NCBI RefSeq assembly: GCF_018734325.1
Contig: NZ_CP073754.1
Location: 2,852,001-2,916,000 of the forward strand
Source of the DNA: Methylomonas paludis
GTDB lineage: Bacteria; Pseudomonadota; Gammaproteobacteria; Methylococcales; Methylomonadaceae
Direction: 5' to 3'
Length of the DNA stretch: 64,000 bases
In this document: positions 20,387 to 29,454 of the stretch, one piece after another
Layout of the letters: each line of letters opens with the position of its first letter
Position numbering within the stretch: position 1 is the stretch's first letter
The notes under the pieces: generated by a model
Databases searched by the model: none
Seen by the model: the letters and a program-made list of their open reading frames with translations, nothing else
What the model was told of the DNA's origin: nothing
Program-made: the position numbers and the translations under genes

Positions 20387-22079
20387 CCTGAATCCGTGTT
20401 CCTTTCGGTTTAAGTGAGGGCAGTCGCGTTTCAGACGCGTTTTTTAAAAAAATCTACCACCAATCGAAATTTAACTGCCGTTCATCAAGCCCTCAGTCGC
20501 AAAAATCAATCGTTTCCATGGTATTGCCGGCATCGCCAGATGAAAAACCTGACGCCAAGACAAGCAATCTTCTTCTCTACCCGGAGAATCAGCTCGTAAC
20601 CAGCATCTCAGCTTTCGCGCCGCTTATCCTGATGCAAAGCCAGGCTGCACCACCAATCGCTCTTGTAAATAAGCGAATACTTTTGCCACGGGTGAGGCGC
20701 ACCCTAAGTCCAGCCACCATTGCCGGGCTTTGTGGATCACCTGGGCTGCTCGATACATGACTTCTTGCAGCACCGTTCGTAACCGCCGTCGTTTTGCCGG
20801 ATGACGTATTGGCGCCAAGTCGCCAGTCAAGCCCAGTTGACCAATCAGTCGCAAGCAATTATAGGCAAACATACCCATTCTCAATAGACAGTCGTTGGTC
20901 TCAAACTTTCCAGATGGTAAGCGTTCCATATCCAGGTCAGTTTTGAATTCCGAATGAAATTGTTCATGGGTGCCGTGGTCGCGGTAGCGTTCAATGACGG
21001 TTTCTTCGGGTTCCTCCAGACTCGTCCACCAGCCTTCCAGTTGAATGTCCGGCAGTAATAGCATCTGGCCGTGCTTATTGCTCGTGCGTTCAATGATCCG
21101 CACGACCAGTCTGAAGGGGCGAGTCTGTTTTTTCCAAGCACGTTCCACCGTCAGTGTCATTAACGCTTCCCGTTTACCGGGGCGTTTTTCAACAAAGGCG
21201 CCGGCCGCTTCCGCTTTTTCTAACCAGGATGTCTTATCTTGCCGTCTTGGATTCCACTTGATCAAGTATTCAAAGCGCCTGTTCATGGCTGCCCAGCGTT
21301 CTTTCTCAGCCGCAACCGTAAATAACAGTTTGGCGCTATCAAACCCTGAGTCTTTGCGTAATAACAACGGCAAACCCGGTGCAACCAAGCGCTCAACTCG
21401 AGGAAACAGCCTTTCTAGAAAATAATCAATCTCCAGCGATGAATGCCAGCGGCCTGGACGCAGTTCCAATCCTATACACCAGCCTTCATTGCCCAAATAA
21501 GCCGCGACAGGCGTATAGCCATCCACTCCCTGATAGGTTCGACTCACCTCTTCCTTCTTGGTACCGCTCTGATCCATGACGAAGGTGTCCATGTCCAGAC
21601 AGACGTAGCCTTTATGCGGCGTAATTGGGGCTTCTGTTCGTTCGATGAGTCGTATCGATAGATCATCCACCGGCTCCAGCAGGCTGCCGCTGACACGATC
21701 AAGACGTTGCCGCAGCCACACGCTGCCGGGAACCTTACGTACATCCAATGCCTTCTTGAAAAAACGATCTTCACGAAACGGCTCAACAGCCTCGAAGTCG
21801 CTTTTGCCTATACTTAAAAGGCCAACAGTGGTTTTGACTAAATCCGAGGTTTTGATACCCTGTGAAACAGGTATTCTACCGTCCACCATCACTTCGACAT
21901 TGACCGCTTCCAGGCACTGGCCGATCAAGGATAGTCCGGCATAGGAGGTAAGTTCCTTTTTGGATTCTTTAAGCTTAAAACGTGCCATAATCAAAACGGG
22001 TGACTATAGAAAAACTATATTATACCTTTTTTATCATTGACTTATGACTATTTATAAAAAAAACGAACACGGATTCAGG
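20387..22079. mobile_element. Complete IS1380-family insertion sequence
   Basis: A 1693-base element with perfect 15-base terminal inverted repeats, CCTGAATCCGTGTTC (20387-20401) and its complement (22065-22079). It is flanked by direct repeats TATTT at 20382-20386 and 22080-22084, a recent-looking target duplication. It carries one full-length transposase gene on the minus strand. Insertion is just upstream of the PrtN-like gene. Confidence 0.93.
20624..21988 (-). CDS. IS1380-family transposase
   Basis: A 454-residue DDE transposase from the ATG at 21988 (an upstream TTG at 21994 is less likely). It starts ARFKLKESKKELTSYAGL. It contains YVCLDMDTFVMDQSGTKKEE with the first catalytic Asp region, LRKDSGFDS with a second, and the C-terminal YRDHGTHEQFHSEFKTDLD with the Glu, typical of IS1380. 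The gene is uninterrupted and its terminal repeats are perfect, so the element may still be active. Confidence 0.93.
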   Translation of the reverse strand: MARFKLKESKKELTSYAGLSLIGQCLEAVNVEVMVDGRIPVSQGIKTSDLVKTTVGLLSIGKSDFEAVEPFREDRFFKKALDVRKVPGSVWLRQRLDRVSGSLLEPVDDLSIRLIERTEAPITPHKGYVCLDMDTFVMDQSGTKKEEVSRTYQGVDGYTPVAAYLGNEGWCIGLELRPGRWHSSLEIDYFLERLFPRVERLVAPGLPLLLRKDSGFDSAKLLFTVAAEKERWAAMNRRFEYLIKWNPRRQDKTSWLEKAEAAGAFVEKRPGKREALMTLTVERAWKKQTRPFRLVVRIIERTSNKHGQMLLLPDIQLEGWWTSLEEPEETVIERYRDHGTHEQFHSEFKTDLDMERLPSGKFETNDCLLRMGMFAYNCLRLIGQLGLTGDLAPIRHPAKRRRLRTVLQEVMYRAAQVIHKARQWWLDLGCASPVAKVFAYLQERLVVQPGFASG

Positions 22080-22084
22080 TATTT

Positions 22085-22920
22085 ATATACCGCGACGTTC
22101 AACGGAAAAAAAACCGCTAATTTCACATCCGGCGTTAGGTAGCAATTGCCGGTTCTTTCTCACGTACTAACTTTGAACCGGCAAAATCACGACCAAATGA
22201 TCGCATGATCTATAAAATACTATCCATTCAAAAGAATGCAAAAACCCGCCTCTTTTGCAAGCCAGATTGATTGACGATCTCCTGTTTTTTAGTTGGAATG
22301 CCACCGGAGAAATTTCATTTAGACACGGAATAAAAGGATTAAAGGAAGGATAAAAAGGAAAGGAGAATTTCTTGCATATTTTCAATGCCTTAAATAACCA
22401 GATGCGGATCATACCTACCATGTATTGCGGGCTATACCTCCTTTGCCAATTCAGTTGCGGGTTAAACCTACTGCCTAATTGCCGACCTGCGGGTTATACC
22501 TACCGTTCTTCGGAGAAATATTTAAAGAAAAAATCGCGTGTTTTGTTGATGCGGGCTATACCTACCGATAGTTGCGGATTATTCCATCACTTGCGGGTTA
22601 AACCTACCGCTTGACCCAGGCGCTTTTCCCGGCCATCAGCTTGCCTTTTGTTGGCGGCTTTAACGCTTTTGATGAAATCGCTATGCGGGTTTCCCTCATA
22701 AATAATGTCGATGATTTTATTCCGCTCGCCTCTAACAGGATGTTGAAATTTACTCCCATGCCTTCGGTTTAAACCCTTAATATAGGGTTAATTTTTCGGC
22801 TGGAAGCCTTATCAGACCTGAATTTCCGTTTCTAGCCCAAAACTTCAGGTCTGGCTGTTCTAAATGGCCCTTTTCGGGGCTTCATTTCCGCCTTTTGGCG
22901 GTGGTTAGGCGCACGTCTGC
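22085..22920. other. 836-base noncoding stretch with iterons and inverted repeats
   Basis: No credible coding sequence. It holds an inverted repeat TTGCCGGTTC (22146-22155) / GAACCGGCAA (22175-22184), seven iteron-like direct repeats (22403-22609), a small palindrome AACCCT/AGGGTT (22772-22789) and the inverted repeat CAGACCTGAA (22813-22822) / TTCAGGTCTG (22844-22853). The right part should include one end of the IS5-family element, but I could not find its terminal repeats. Confidence 0.6.
22403..22609 (+). repeat. Seven iteron-like direct repeats
   Basis: Seven same-orientation copies of an 18-base unit near TGCGGGTTATACCTACCG start at 22403, 22426, 22456, 22488, 22550, 22573 and 22592. 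Four are near-perfect; the copy at 22573 is the most degenerate. Positions 6-8 and 10 vary (GGG or GGA, Y at the middle, W before ACC). Unit size and clustering resemble plasmid iterons bound by a replication initiator, and a Rep-like gene lies 1.4 kb away beyond an IS. Confidence 0.75.
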
Positions 22921-24009
22921 CTAGGCGGTCGAACACCGCCAGCCAAAAATATTGCCCATTCGGGTCAGATTATAGGCGGCGAAGGTGAAGACAGTTTGTG
23001 CCGCTACTTTTTTTAAGCGACGGAATTTGGTTTGATGCAGACCACCTATGGTCTTGCTCCAGCCAAACACTTCTTCAACCCGTTTACGGATTTTGAGGCT
23101 GGTCTTGTATCCGGGATGGCGGGTGGTGCGGTGGTCAATGGCAGAGCCTTTGTTCTTCTGTGCCACATGCGGGGTGACTTTGAGAACGCGAATGTCGGTC
23201 ACGAAGCTTTCAACATCGTAGCCTTTGTCTGCGCCCACTGTTGTACCCGGTTTCTTCACAGTCCGTTTGATCATGGTCTTCGCCGCTTCCCGCTCTGCTG
23301 TGCCGGTGGCGTGAGTGACTTCAACATCAACCACCAGACCGTTCCGGTTCTCCATCAGGGCATGGCCCAGGTAACAGAGCTGTGATTTGTCGCCTTCACT
23401 TTTTTTGTATAGCCGGACATCCGGGTCGGTGGTCGAGGCGTGTGTATCATTGCTGCGCTTTTCGCCTTTGAAGTTGACAGTCGGGTTACGCGTATCATCT
23501 TCCGGAGGTGAGCTTGAACCGTCTTTCTTGACAAAGCTTTTCATGGAAGCCCAGCCTTTAATCAGGGTGCCATCCACGGAAAAATGCTCGCTGGAGACCA
23601 ATTCTTGCCATTCGGCAAGCAACAAGATGCGATCAAAAAACAAGCGGCAAATACGTTCATTCAGCAAGCGGTCACGATTGGCGCTGAAGGTGGAGTGATG
23701 CCAGACCTCATCATCCAGCGTCAGCCCCACAAACCAGCGATACAGCAGATTGAAATCAATCTGCTCCACCAACTGTCTTTCGGAACGAATGGTGAAAATC
23801 ACTTGCAGCAAGCTGGCGCGCAATAGGCGCTCTGGTGGGATTGAATCCCGGCCCCGGCGGGCATAAAGCGCGTTAAATTCAGTATCCATGGTTTTCAAAA
23901 GGATATCGACGATGGCACGGAATTTCCGTAAGGGATGGTCTTTGGGAATCCGTTCTTCCAATGTCCGATAGCTAAAGAGTACATCTTGGGTGATGTCAGC
24001 GCCGCGCAT
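22921..24009 (-). CDS. IS5-family transposase
   Basis: A 362-residue DDE transposase with the N-terminal DUF772-like region (RSERQLVEQIDFNLLYRWF, then LDDEVWHHSTFSANRDRLL) and the catalytic region starting SVDGTLIKGWASMKSF. GADKGYDVESF carries the second Asp, and the end has RVEEVFGWSKTIGG with the Glu. The gene is intact. It separates the iterons from the rep-like gene, so it inserted into the replicon. Element ends and target duplication were not resolved. Confidence 0.88.
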   Translation of the reverse strand: MRGADITQDVLFSYRTLEERIPKDHPLRKFRAIVDILLKTMDTEFNALYARRGRDSIPPERLLRASLLQVIFTIRSERQLVEQIDFNLLYRWFVGLTLDDEVWHHSTFSANRDRLLNERICRLFFDRILLLAEWQELVSSEHFSVDGTLIKGWASMKSFVKKDGSSSPPEDDTRNPTVNFKGEKRSNDTHASTTDPDVRLYKKSEGDKSQLCYLGHALMENRNGLVVDVEVTHATGTAEREAAKTMIKRTVKKPGTTVGADKGYDVESFVTDIRVLKVTPHVAQKNKGSAIDHRTTRHPGYKTSLKIRKRVEEVFGWSKTIGGLHQTKFRRLKKVAAQTVFTFAAYNLTRMGNIFGWRCSTA

Positions 24010-24050
24010 AAAATCATTCCGTTGGAATATATAATAATGGAACTATTTTA

Positions 24051-25069
24051 TCATATATAACAATTGCTTGCGATATTATAAACTCTTTGGCTCAATGAAT
24101 TTATGCGGCTTGCAGGGGTAGATAAAATCGACAGCCTGCTAATATCTTTGATACGCTGAACTGAGTTGAAAACCCTAATGGTCTTGAAAACCTCAAAAAC
24201 TGCTTCCAATTCCTTGATCGCATCGTTGGTTCTTACCCTATCTAACATCCCGCTTTCATCCCGCATACGCGCAAACGACAATCTTATAGGCGCGGTATGG
24301 CCAGCATTACTGTAATAATATGCAAGCCGCTTATACAGCCAACGCGCCAAATGGGTTTTTAGCTGCATCATTTGCCGATAATTGAATTGCCGGTATTCGA
24401 TATCGTTCATGGCTTTATAAACAAGGGGATGAAATACGCTACAAACCAGGATTCAGAATTGTTTAAATCAGTATTGCTAATAAAGCCTTCCAGGCGTATA
24501 TATTTTTCTATTGTAAAACCCTTGCCACCAGCGTTTTTGGCGTGAATTTCGATACCAGCCCTAGCCAAAATAAGCAGCGATTTGACAACCTCCTGGCATG
24601 AGCGCGAGTGACCTTGTTTTTTAAGCTCATTCCGCAATTGGTGGATGGTGAAAGTAATTCCGCAGTTAGCTTCCTTTTTGTCAAAAAAGCATTGATTTTG
24701 TAGCGTCGCAATTCTTCTAAGTGCATCCTCGACTAGTTCTTCGTTTGCACTGGGATAAAAAGCATATGTGCGTCCATTCTCAATGCTTAAGAACGCCGGT
24801 GTAATAAACATACAGTAATCGCTTTCCATGAATCTGAATTCTTTACGATATACCGGCAGTTGTCCATCTTTTGACCGCATTCGGTTTTGTTCAACTTGAG
24901 ATAGCGAATATTTTGGTAAGCAGTCCCAAAATTTCACCAAATTAGATAGCGAAAGCCATTCTTCATAAGTATTATGCAGAAAATCATTGAAGATATTGAC
25001 CTGGATAGCTTGAAAGGCTTCTAAACTTGGTGGCCTTAATATGCTAGCGACCGGCATCTTGTCTAACAT
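24051..25069 (-). pseudogene. Replication-initiator-like gene with a one-base frameshift
   Basis: Two overlapping frames, 24407-25069 (220 codons) and 24051-24410 (119 codons), joined by ATGA. In the second frame the reading stays open upstream of its ATG and gives F-H-P-L-V-Y-K-A-M-N-D-I-E-Y-R-Q, while the first frame carries S-W-F-V-A just before. A single missing base near 24437-24438 would fuse them into one protein of about 340 residues. YRQFNYRQMMQLKTHLARWL and the following YKRLAYYY resemble winged-helix plasmid Rep proteins. Nearby iterons support this. The family is inferred, not searched. The ATGA could still allow separate translation of the second half. Confidence 0.55.
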
Positions 25070-25206
25070 AGGTAACTGTGTGGTTTTGACAATCTCCTAT
25101 CTTATGAGTTTTTTGAACGGCCTAGCTGTACAAAAAAGGCTGTTTTAGAGCCTCCTTTTCATGCTGTCCATGTAACTAGCACGGAATCAAGCTAGGATAA
25201 TAGTAA

Positions 25207-25231
25207 GAAGGTACCATTTGCTGGCACCTTC
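25207..25231 (-). terminator. Terminator-like hairpin after the DUF5623-like gene
   Basis: On the minus strand GAAGGTGCC pairs with GGTACCTTC (one G-U pair) around a 7-base loop, followed by TTACTATT. It lies just downstream of the minus-strand gene ending at 25245. The T tract is poor. Confidence 0.5.
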
Positions 25232-25244
25232 TCTGGAAGTTATC

Positions 25245-26576
25245 TTATGAAGTCCAACTTTGAAGCGAATTGATGGCGGCATCTATCCGCTTTAGCATGG
25301 CTCGCAACGGCGTACAGTCTGGATAATACTTGGCAAGCATAATTTTGACCAGGGTAAGACTTTCTATATGCCGACCCCGTTCCTCGGCAGGCATAGAACG
25401 GTCATACTTCGCATGTTCAGTTCCGTGATAGTAGAGGTCAAAGAACTGTTCATTTGGTAATTCCTCATGGTTGTACTCGCGTTGAGTCCATTCATCCAAC
25501 TCACTGCGGACGGCATCGACACGGTTGTATACGCCCTTGCGATGATAGCTTACCGCCAATACAGACTTCAGTTGACGGCCAACCTCAGCATGCGTCTCAA
25601 TAGGCATGCGAGCATTCGGACGGCGCTGTGGACCAACAAACGTCCCGTTATAACTGACCGTATTGTTCTTTCCGACTGACTTTCGGGACGCTTGTTTAGC
25701 TTTCTCTTTTTTAGTAGATTCCTCAGCCTTGGCAATAGTGCCTGGACTGACGAAATATGGCGACATCGGCGCAGATTCACCGTTCCAATTTTCTTCAGTA
25801 ATTGGTGCTGGCAACATGTTCAGAACTGCAATGATCGGTTCTAACGGGATACCTTTTTTGACATCGGCAATCAGATAAAGCCTGGAACCTCCATCTGGGT
25901 TATACATACCGGGCCAATCAGGTTTCTGAATCATATAGCCGTGGCGCTTGGCCCACTCGGCGCGCTCAGAGGCTCGATTTTCTGCGGCCTTCTCATAGGG
26001 TTCATCCACGAAAAGATACCGTTTAGATACTCGGTCATACCAAACGCTATGATGATCCTTTCCAGGTACAGCATTAGTCCAACTGCCGCCTGGGTAGGCC
26101 TTGTTGTGACTCTTCGACGGATGCAGCTTTGTGGCGTCCATGAAGTTTAGTGTACGCGCCGTAGCACAAACCAGACGACGAGCTCCCGATTGAGAGGACG
26201 ACATATCAATTCGTGCCAAATGATCAGGTCCTTCGGCGCGAACATTGATAAATGCGCGATGATTCTGGAATTGGGCGGGCTTGATGAGTTCGCCCCATGG
26301 CATGGAAAGTCTGATGATCAAGGTTTCGCGACCTCGGATATCCGTATTAAGATCCTTCCAATACGCAGTGATAAAAACAGTATGACTCTCTTGCTGTTTC
26401 TCGGAAGAGTGGTTGGTAACCAAAATATTATTAGCGTGACGGAAATTCTGGAACCCGCCTAGCTTGGCGGCTTCTTCCAAAGCTTGATGATGTTTTATGC
26501 CTTGTTCATGCTTGATTGTTTTGGCAAGACGCTTAATCCCCTCCAATGAGGATGGGGAAATGATTTCATTCGACAT
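25245..26576 (-). CDS. DUF5623-like protein
   Basis: A 443-residue protein of unknown function. The start, SLEGIKRLAKTIKHEQGIKH followed by QALEEAAKLGGFQNFRHA, resembles the DUF5623 family and related glyoxalase-fold-like leader domains found in plasmids and islands. The middle has a Trp/Tyr/Pro-rich region (about 150-250), then a basic segment near 290-310, and a helical C-terminus. It is the last gene before the right dusA repeat, about 240 bases away. No signal peptide or membrane span is seen. GGAGAA precedes the ATG. Assignment is from memory of the family start. Confidence 0.6.
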   Translation of the reverse strand: MSNEIISPSSLEGIKRLAKTIKHEQGIKHHQALEEAAKLGGFQNFRHANNILVTNHSSEKQQESHTVFITAYWKDLNTDIRGRETLIIRLSMPWGELIKPAQFQNHRAFINVRAEGPDHLARIDMSSSQSGARRLVCATARTLNFMDATKLHPSKSHNKAYPGGSWTNAVPGKDHHSVWYDRVSKRYLFVDEPYEKAAENRASERAEWAKRHGYMIQKPDWPGMYNPDGGSRLYLIADVKKGIPLEPIIAVLNMLPAPITEENWNGESAPMSPYFVSPGTIAKAEESTKKEKAKQASRKSVGKNNTVSYNGTFVGPQRRPNARMPIETHAEVGRQLKSVLAVSYHRKGVYNRVDAVRSELDEWTQREYNHEELPNEQFFDLYYHGTEHAKYDRSMPAEERGRHIESLTLVKIMLAKYYPDCTPLRAMLKRIDAAINSLQSWTS

Positions 26577-26702
26577 GACAATTCTCCTAGTTCATAGCGA
26601 AACGTCACCCGTCTACCGTAACCTCACGAACCCGAATTTGACATGTGCGGGAAAGTTATGAAAATAAGTGGCAGTGCTGTCAACAGCTTTGCTCTGACGG
26701 GT

Positions 26703-26716
26703 GGCAGGCTCCTGCC
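26703..26716. promoter_or_regulatory. Perfect 14-base palindrome near the island's right end
   Basis: GGCAGG-CT-CCTGCC lies about 105 bases inside the right dusA repeat and 127 bases upstream of the minus-strand DUF5623-like gene. It could be an operator or a recombination arm site; the rest of 26577-26820 shows nothing else. Confidence 0.35.
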
Positions 26717-26820
26717 TAGAACCTCATTGAAAATAATATCAAATAAATTTCTGAATGAAAAGTCAGTTTTGCCTACCCTTAAATTCCTTACCTTTCTTAA
26801 AAAACCTAATCCGCAAATTT

Positions 26821-26947
26821 AACGGTATCCTATAACTAAAACACCACGCCATACCCAAAAACTACAACCTATATAAATGATACAAACAGCTAAACCCGCC
26901 ACGTCGGCGGCATCCCGATTTTCTGTTGCGCCTATGTTAGATTGGAC
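26821..26947 (+). repeat. Right copy of the dusA 5' repeat (intact; attR-like)
   Basis: This 127-base copy includes the dusA upstream region, its ATG (26877) and the first 23 or so codons. It matches 18527-18643 except for substitutions and 10 extra bases directly after the ATG. The shared 19-base core is at 26917-26935. Confidence 0.85.
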
Positions 26948-27866
26948 TGATAGGCACTGTCGTTATTTTCACCGTTTGCTGACGCGCCATGCTTTGTTGT
27001 ATACCGAAATGGTGACTACCGGGGCGATTTTGTATGGTAATCAGCAGCAACATTTGCAATTCAGCCCGGCTGAACAGCCGGTGGCTTTGCAATTGGGTGG
27101 CAGCAATCCGCTTGATCTGGCGGCTTGCGCCAAAATCGGCGCGGAATTTGGTTATAACCAGATTAATCTTAATGTCGGCTGTCCCAGTGATCGGGTGCAA
27201 AATGGTCGGTTTGGGGCTTGCCTGATGGCAGAACCGCAGCTGGTGGCTGATGGTGTGGCGGCGATGCGCGAGGCAGTGAGTATTCCGGTGACGGTGAAAT
27301 CCCGGATTGGTATTGATGACCGAGATTCCTATCCGGAATTGCAGCATTTTATTGCCACGGTACGGGATGGCGGTTGCCGGACTTTTATTGTCCATGCCCG
27401 GAAAGCGTGGCTGTCTGGTCTATCGCCCAAACAAAACCGGGAGATTCCGCCGTTAAGATACGATGTGGTGGTACAGTTAAAGCAAGATTTTCCGGATTTG
27501 GAAATTATCATCAATGGCGGCATTACCGATTTAAGCGCCGCGCTTGTTCATCTACAGCAACTGGATGGGGTGATGGTAGGCCGCGAGGCCTATCACAACC
27601 CCTATGTACTGGCCGAGGTGGATAAGCTAATTTTTAATGACCCGCACCCTGTACCGAGCCGGCGCGAACTGATACTGGCGCTGCTGCCTTATGTGGAAAG
27701 CCAGTTACAACAAGGGGTCAGACTGCACAGTATCACCCGGCATTTGCTGGGGCTGTTTCATGGGGAAAATGGCGCACGGGCCTGGCGGCGGCATTTAAGC
27801 GAACAGGCCAGTAAATACGCAGCCGATCCGCAAGTATTATTGGATGCATTAGAATTTACCGCTTGA
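26877..27866 (+). CDS. dusA: tRNA-dihydrouridine(20/20a) synthase DusA
   Basis: Flavoenzyme that reduces uridine in the tRNA D loop. The 329-residue protein begins with [18 protein letters not shown], the DusA signature, then [29 protein letters not shown] with the catalytic Cys, VKSRIGIDD and [10 protein letters not shown], and ends with a helical tRNA-binding domain. The insertion repeat covers its first 23 codons, yet the gene is full-length, as expected for islands that rebuild dusA on entry. Confidence 0.96.
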   Translation: MIQTAKPATSAASRFSVAPMLDWTDRHCRYFHRLLTRHALLYTEMVTTGAILYGNQQQHLQFSPAEQPVALQLGGSNPLDLAACAKIGAEFGYNQINLNVGCPSDRVQNGRFGACLMAEPQLVADGVAAMREAVSIPVTVKSRIGIDDRDSYPELQHFIATVRDGGCRTFIVHARKAWLSGLSPKQNREIPPLRYDVVVQLKQDFPDLEIIINGGITDLSAALVHLQQLDGVMVGREAYHNPYVLAEVDKLIFNDPHPVPSRRELILALLPYVESQLQQGVRLHSITRHLLGLFHGENGARAWRRHLSEQASKYAADPQVLLDALEFTA

Positions 27867-27903
27867 TGTTGTATACTCACCCAATTTTATCCGGGGGGCG
27901 GCG

Positions 27904-28446
27904 ATGGAAGAATATTTTTCCAAGATTATAGAATCGATAGGCGAAGACTTAACACGTGATGGTTTGCGTGACACGCCTAAACGGGCAGCCAAAGCCTTTA
28001 CCTTTTTAACCAATGGTTATGAAAAAACCCTGGAACAGGTATTAAATGGGGCAATATTTCAGGCTGATACTGAAGACATGGTGATTGTGAAGGACATTGA
28101 GCTGTATTCCTTGTGTGAGCATCATTTGCTGCCGTTCATTGGCAAATGTCATATCGGCTATTTGCCACAAGGCAAAGTGCTGGGTTTATCCAAGCTGGCG
28201 CGTATTGTGGATATGTATGGCCGCCGTCTGCAGATTCAGGAGCAGCTCACCCGCCAGATCGCCACTGCGGTAGAAACGGCAATTGATGCGCGCGGCGTGG
28301 CCGTGGTGATTGAAGCCAAACATTTATGCATGATGATGCGCGGCGTGGAAAAACAAAACTCGGTGATGACCACCTCGGTAATGACCGGGATTTTTCGTGA
28401 AGAAATCAGCACCCGTTCCGAATTTTTAAATCTGATCAATCGCTAA
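27904..28446 (+). CDS. folE: GTP cyclohydrolase I
   Basis: First enzyme of tetrahydrofolate synthesis (in methylotrophs also relevant to pterin cofactors). The 180-residue length is the short bacterial form. [28 protein letters not shown] with zinc-ligand Cys and His, and [17 protein letters not shown] with a further Cys are all present. It lies 37 bases after dusA and 2 before hemH. A G-rich ribosome site precedes the ATG. Confidence 0.97.
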   Translation: MEEYFSKIIESIGEDLTRDGLRDTPKRAAKAFTFLTNGYEKTLEQVLNGAIFQADTEDMVIVKDIELYSLCEHHLLPFIGKCHIGYLPQGKVLGLSKLARIVDMYGRRLQIQEQLTRQIATAVETAIDARGVAVVIEAKHLCMMMRGVEKQNSVMTTSVMTGIFREEISTRSEFLNLINR

Positions 28447-28448
28447 CC

Positions 28449-29426
28449 ATGAACCAGCCCACCGGCAAAAAAACAGGCATCTTGATTGTCAATCTAGGTT
28501 CTCCGGCTTCGCCTAAAACCGCCGATGTGCGCCGGTTTCTTCGCGAGTTTCTGGGAGACCCCAGAGTCGTGAATATTCCGCGCCTGATTTGGTGGCTGAT
28601 CCTGAATCTGTTTATCCTGCCGTTTCGGCCCCGCAAATCGGCCCATGCCTATCAAAGCATCTGGACTGAGCAAGGGTCTCCGCTGGTGGTGTTTACCCGC
28701 GATTTAAGCGCCAAACTCAAGGCCAGATATGGGCATGAGGGCCTATTTTTTGATTACGCCATGCGCTATGGCCAACCCAAACTCAGCGATAAACTGCAAG
28801 CGTTCAAACAACAGCAGGTTGATGAAATTATCGTGCTGCCACTGTATCCGCAATATTCGTCCACCACCACGGCCTCGATTTTTGATGTGTTCGCTGCGGA
28901 ACTGGCCAGCTGGCGGCATATCCCCAGTTTGCGTTTCATCAGTGATTATTATCGGCAGCCCGCCTATATCAATGCTGTGGCAGACAGCATCCGCCTACAT
29001 TGGCAAAATCATGGTCAGGCCGAATTGTTGCTGATGTCTTTTCATGGTCTGCCGGCCAAATTAACCGAGCTGGGCGATCCGTATTTTTATCACAGTCAGG
29101 CCACCGCTTTAGCCATTGCCAAGGCGCTGGGCTTGGCCGATAATCAGTGGCAACTGGTGTTCCAATCTCGCTTCGGCCGTGCCGAATGGTTACAGCCCTA
29201 TTGTGTGGAAGTGCTGGGGAATTTACCCAAACAGGGCATTAAACACATTGATGTGGTTTGCCCGGGGTTTGCTGTGGATTGCCTGGAAACCCTGGAAGAG
29301 ATAGCCCTGACCAATCAGGACATTTTTCTGCAGGCCGGGGGCGAAAGTTACCGCTATATTCCGGCCCTGAATGACAGCGATATTCATGCCGAAGTAATCT
29401 TCCAATTAACCATACCTGCCCAGTAG
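28449..29426 (+). CDS. hemH: Ferrochelatase
   Basis: Inserts Fe(II) into protoporphyrin IX, last step of haem synthesis. The 325-residue protein has GILIVNLGSPASP at the N-terminus, LPLYPQYSSTTTAS, MSFHGLPAKL with the catalytic His and the C-terminal VCPGFAVDCLETLEEI with Glu residues for the metal path. It starts 2 bases after folE, so the two are co-transcribed. Confidence 0.96.
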   Translation: MNQPTGKKTGILIVNLGSPASPKTADVRRFLREFLGDPRVVNIPRLIWWLILNLFILPFRPRKSAHAYQSIWTEQGSPLVVFTRDLSAKLKARYGHEGLFFDYAMRYGQPKLSDKLQAFKQQQVDEIIVLPLYPQYSSTTTASIFDVFAAELASWRHIPSLRFISDYYRQPAYINAVADSIRLHWQNHGQAELLLMSFHGLPAKLTELGDPYFYHSQATALAIAKALGLADNQWQLVFQSRFGRAEWLQPYCVEVLGNLPKQGIKHIDVVCPGFAVDCLETLEEIALTNQDIFLQAGGESYRYIPALNDSDIHAEVIFQLTIPAQ

Positions 29427-29454
29427 AGGCAGGAATATAAAACCGGGGGCGAGT

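Noticed and set aside
22097-22140. Integron attC-like site (GTTCAAC ... GTTAGGT)
   Set aside because: It matches the loose RYYYAAC/GTTRRRY pattern, but is shorter than known attC sites, the outer boxes do not pair well, and no integron integrase is present.
22403-22609. Repeats as a CRISPR array
   Set aside because: Units are only 18 bases, spacing varies from 1 to 44 bases between units, and no cas gene is present.
22372-22614. 80-codon open frame over the iterons
   Set aside because: It is produced by the repeats themselves, has no ribosome site and resembles no protein.
22700-24060. Terminal inverted repeats of the IS5-family element
   Set aside because: I compared the flanks on both sides and found no convincing matching ends or target duplication, so I give only the transposase gene.
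24400-24445. Programmed frameshift joining the two rep frames
   Set aside because: No recognisable slippery heptamer lies at the junction; a simple one-base loss explains it better.
26577-26876. tRNA gene as the island's integration target
   Set aside because: No cloverleaf-like sequence is seen here or at 18.5 kb; the duplicated sequence is the dusA start.
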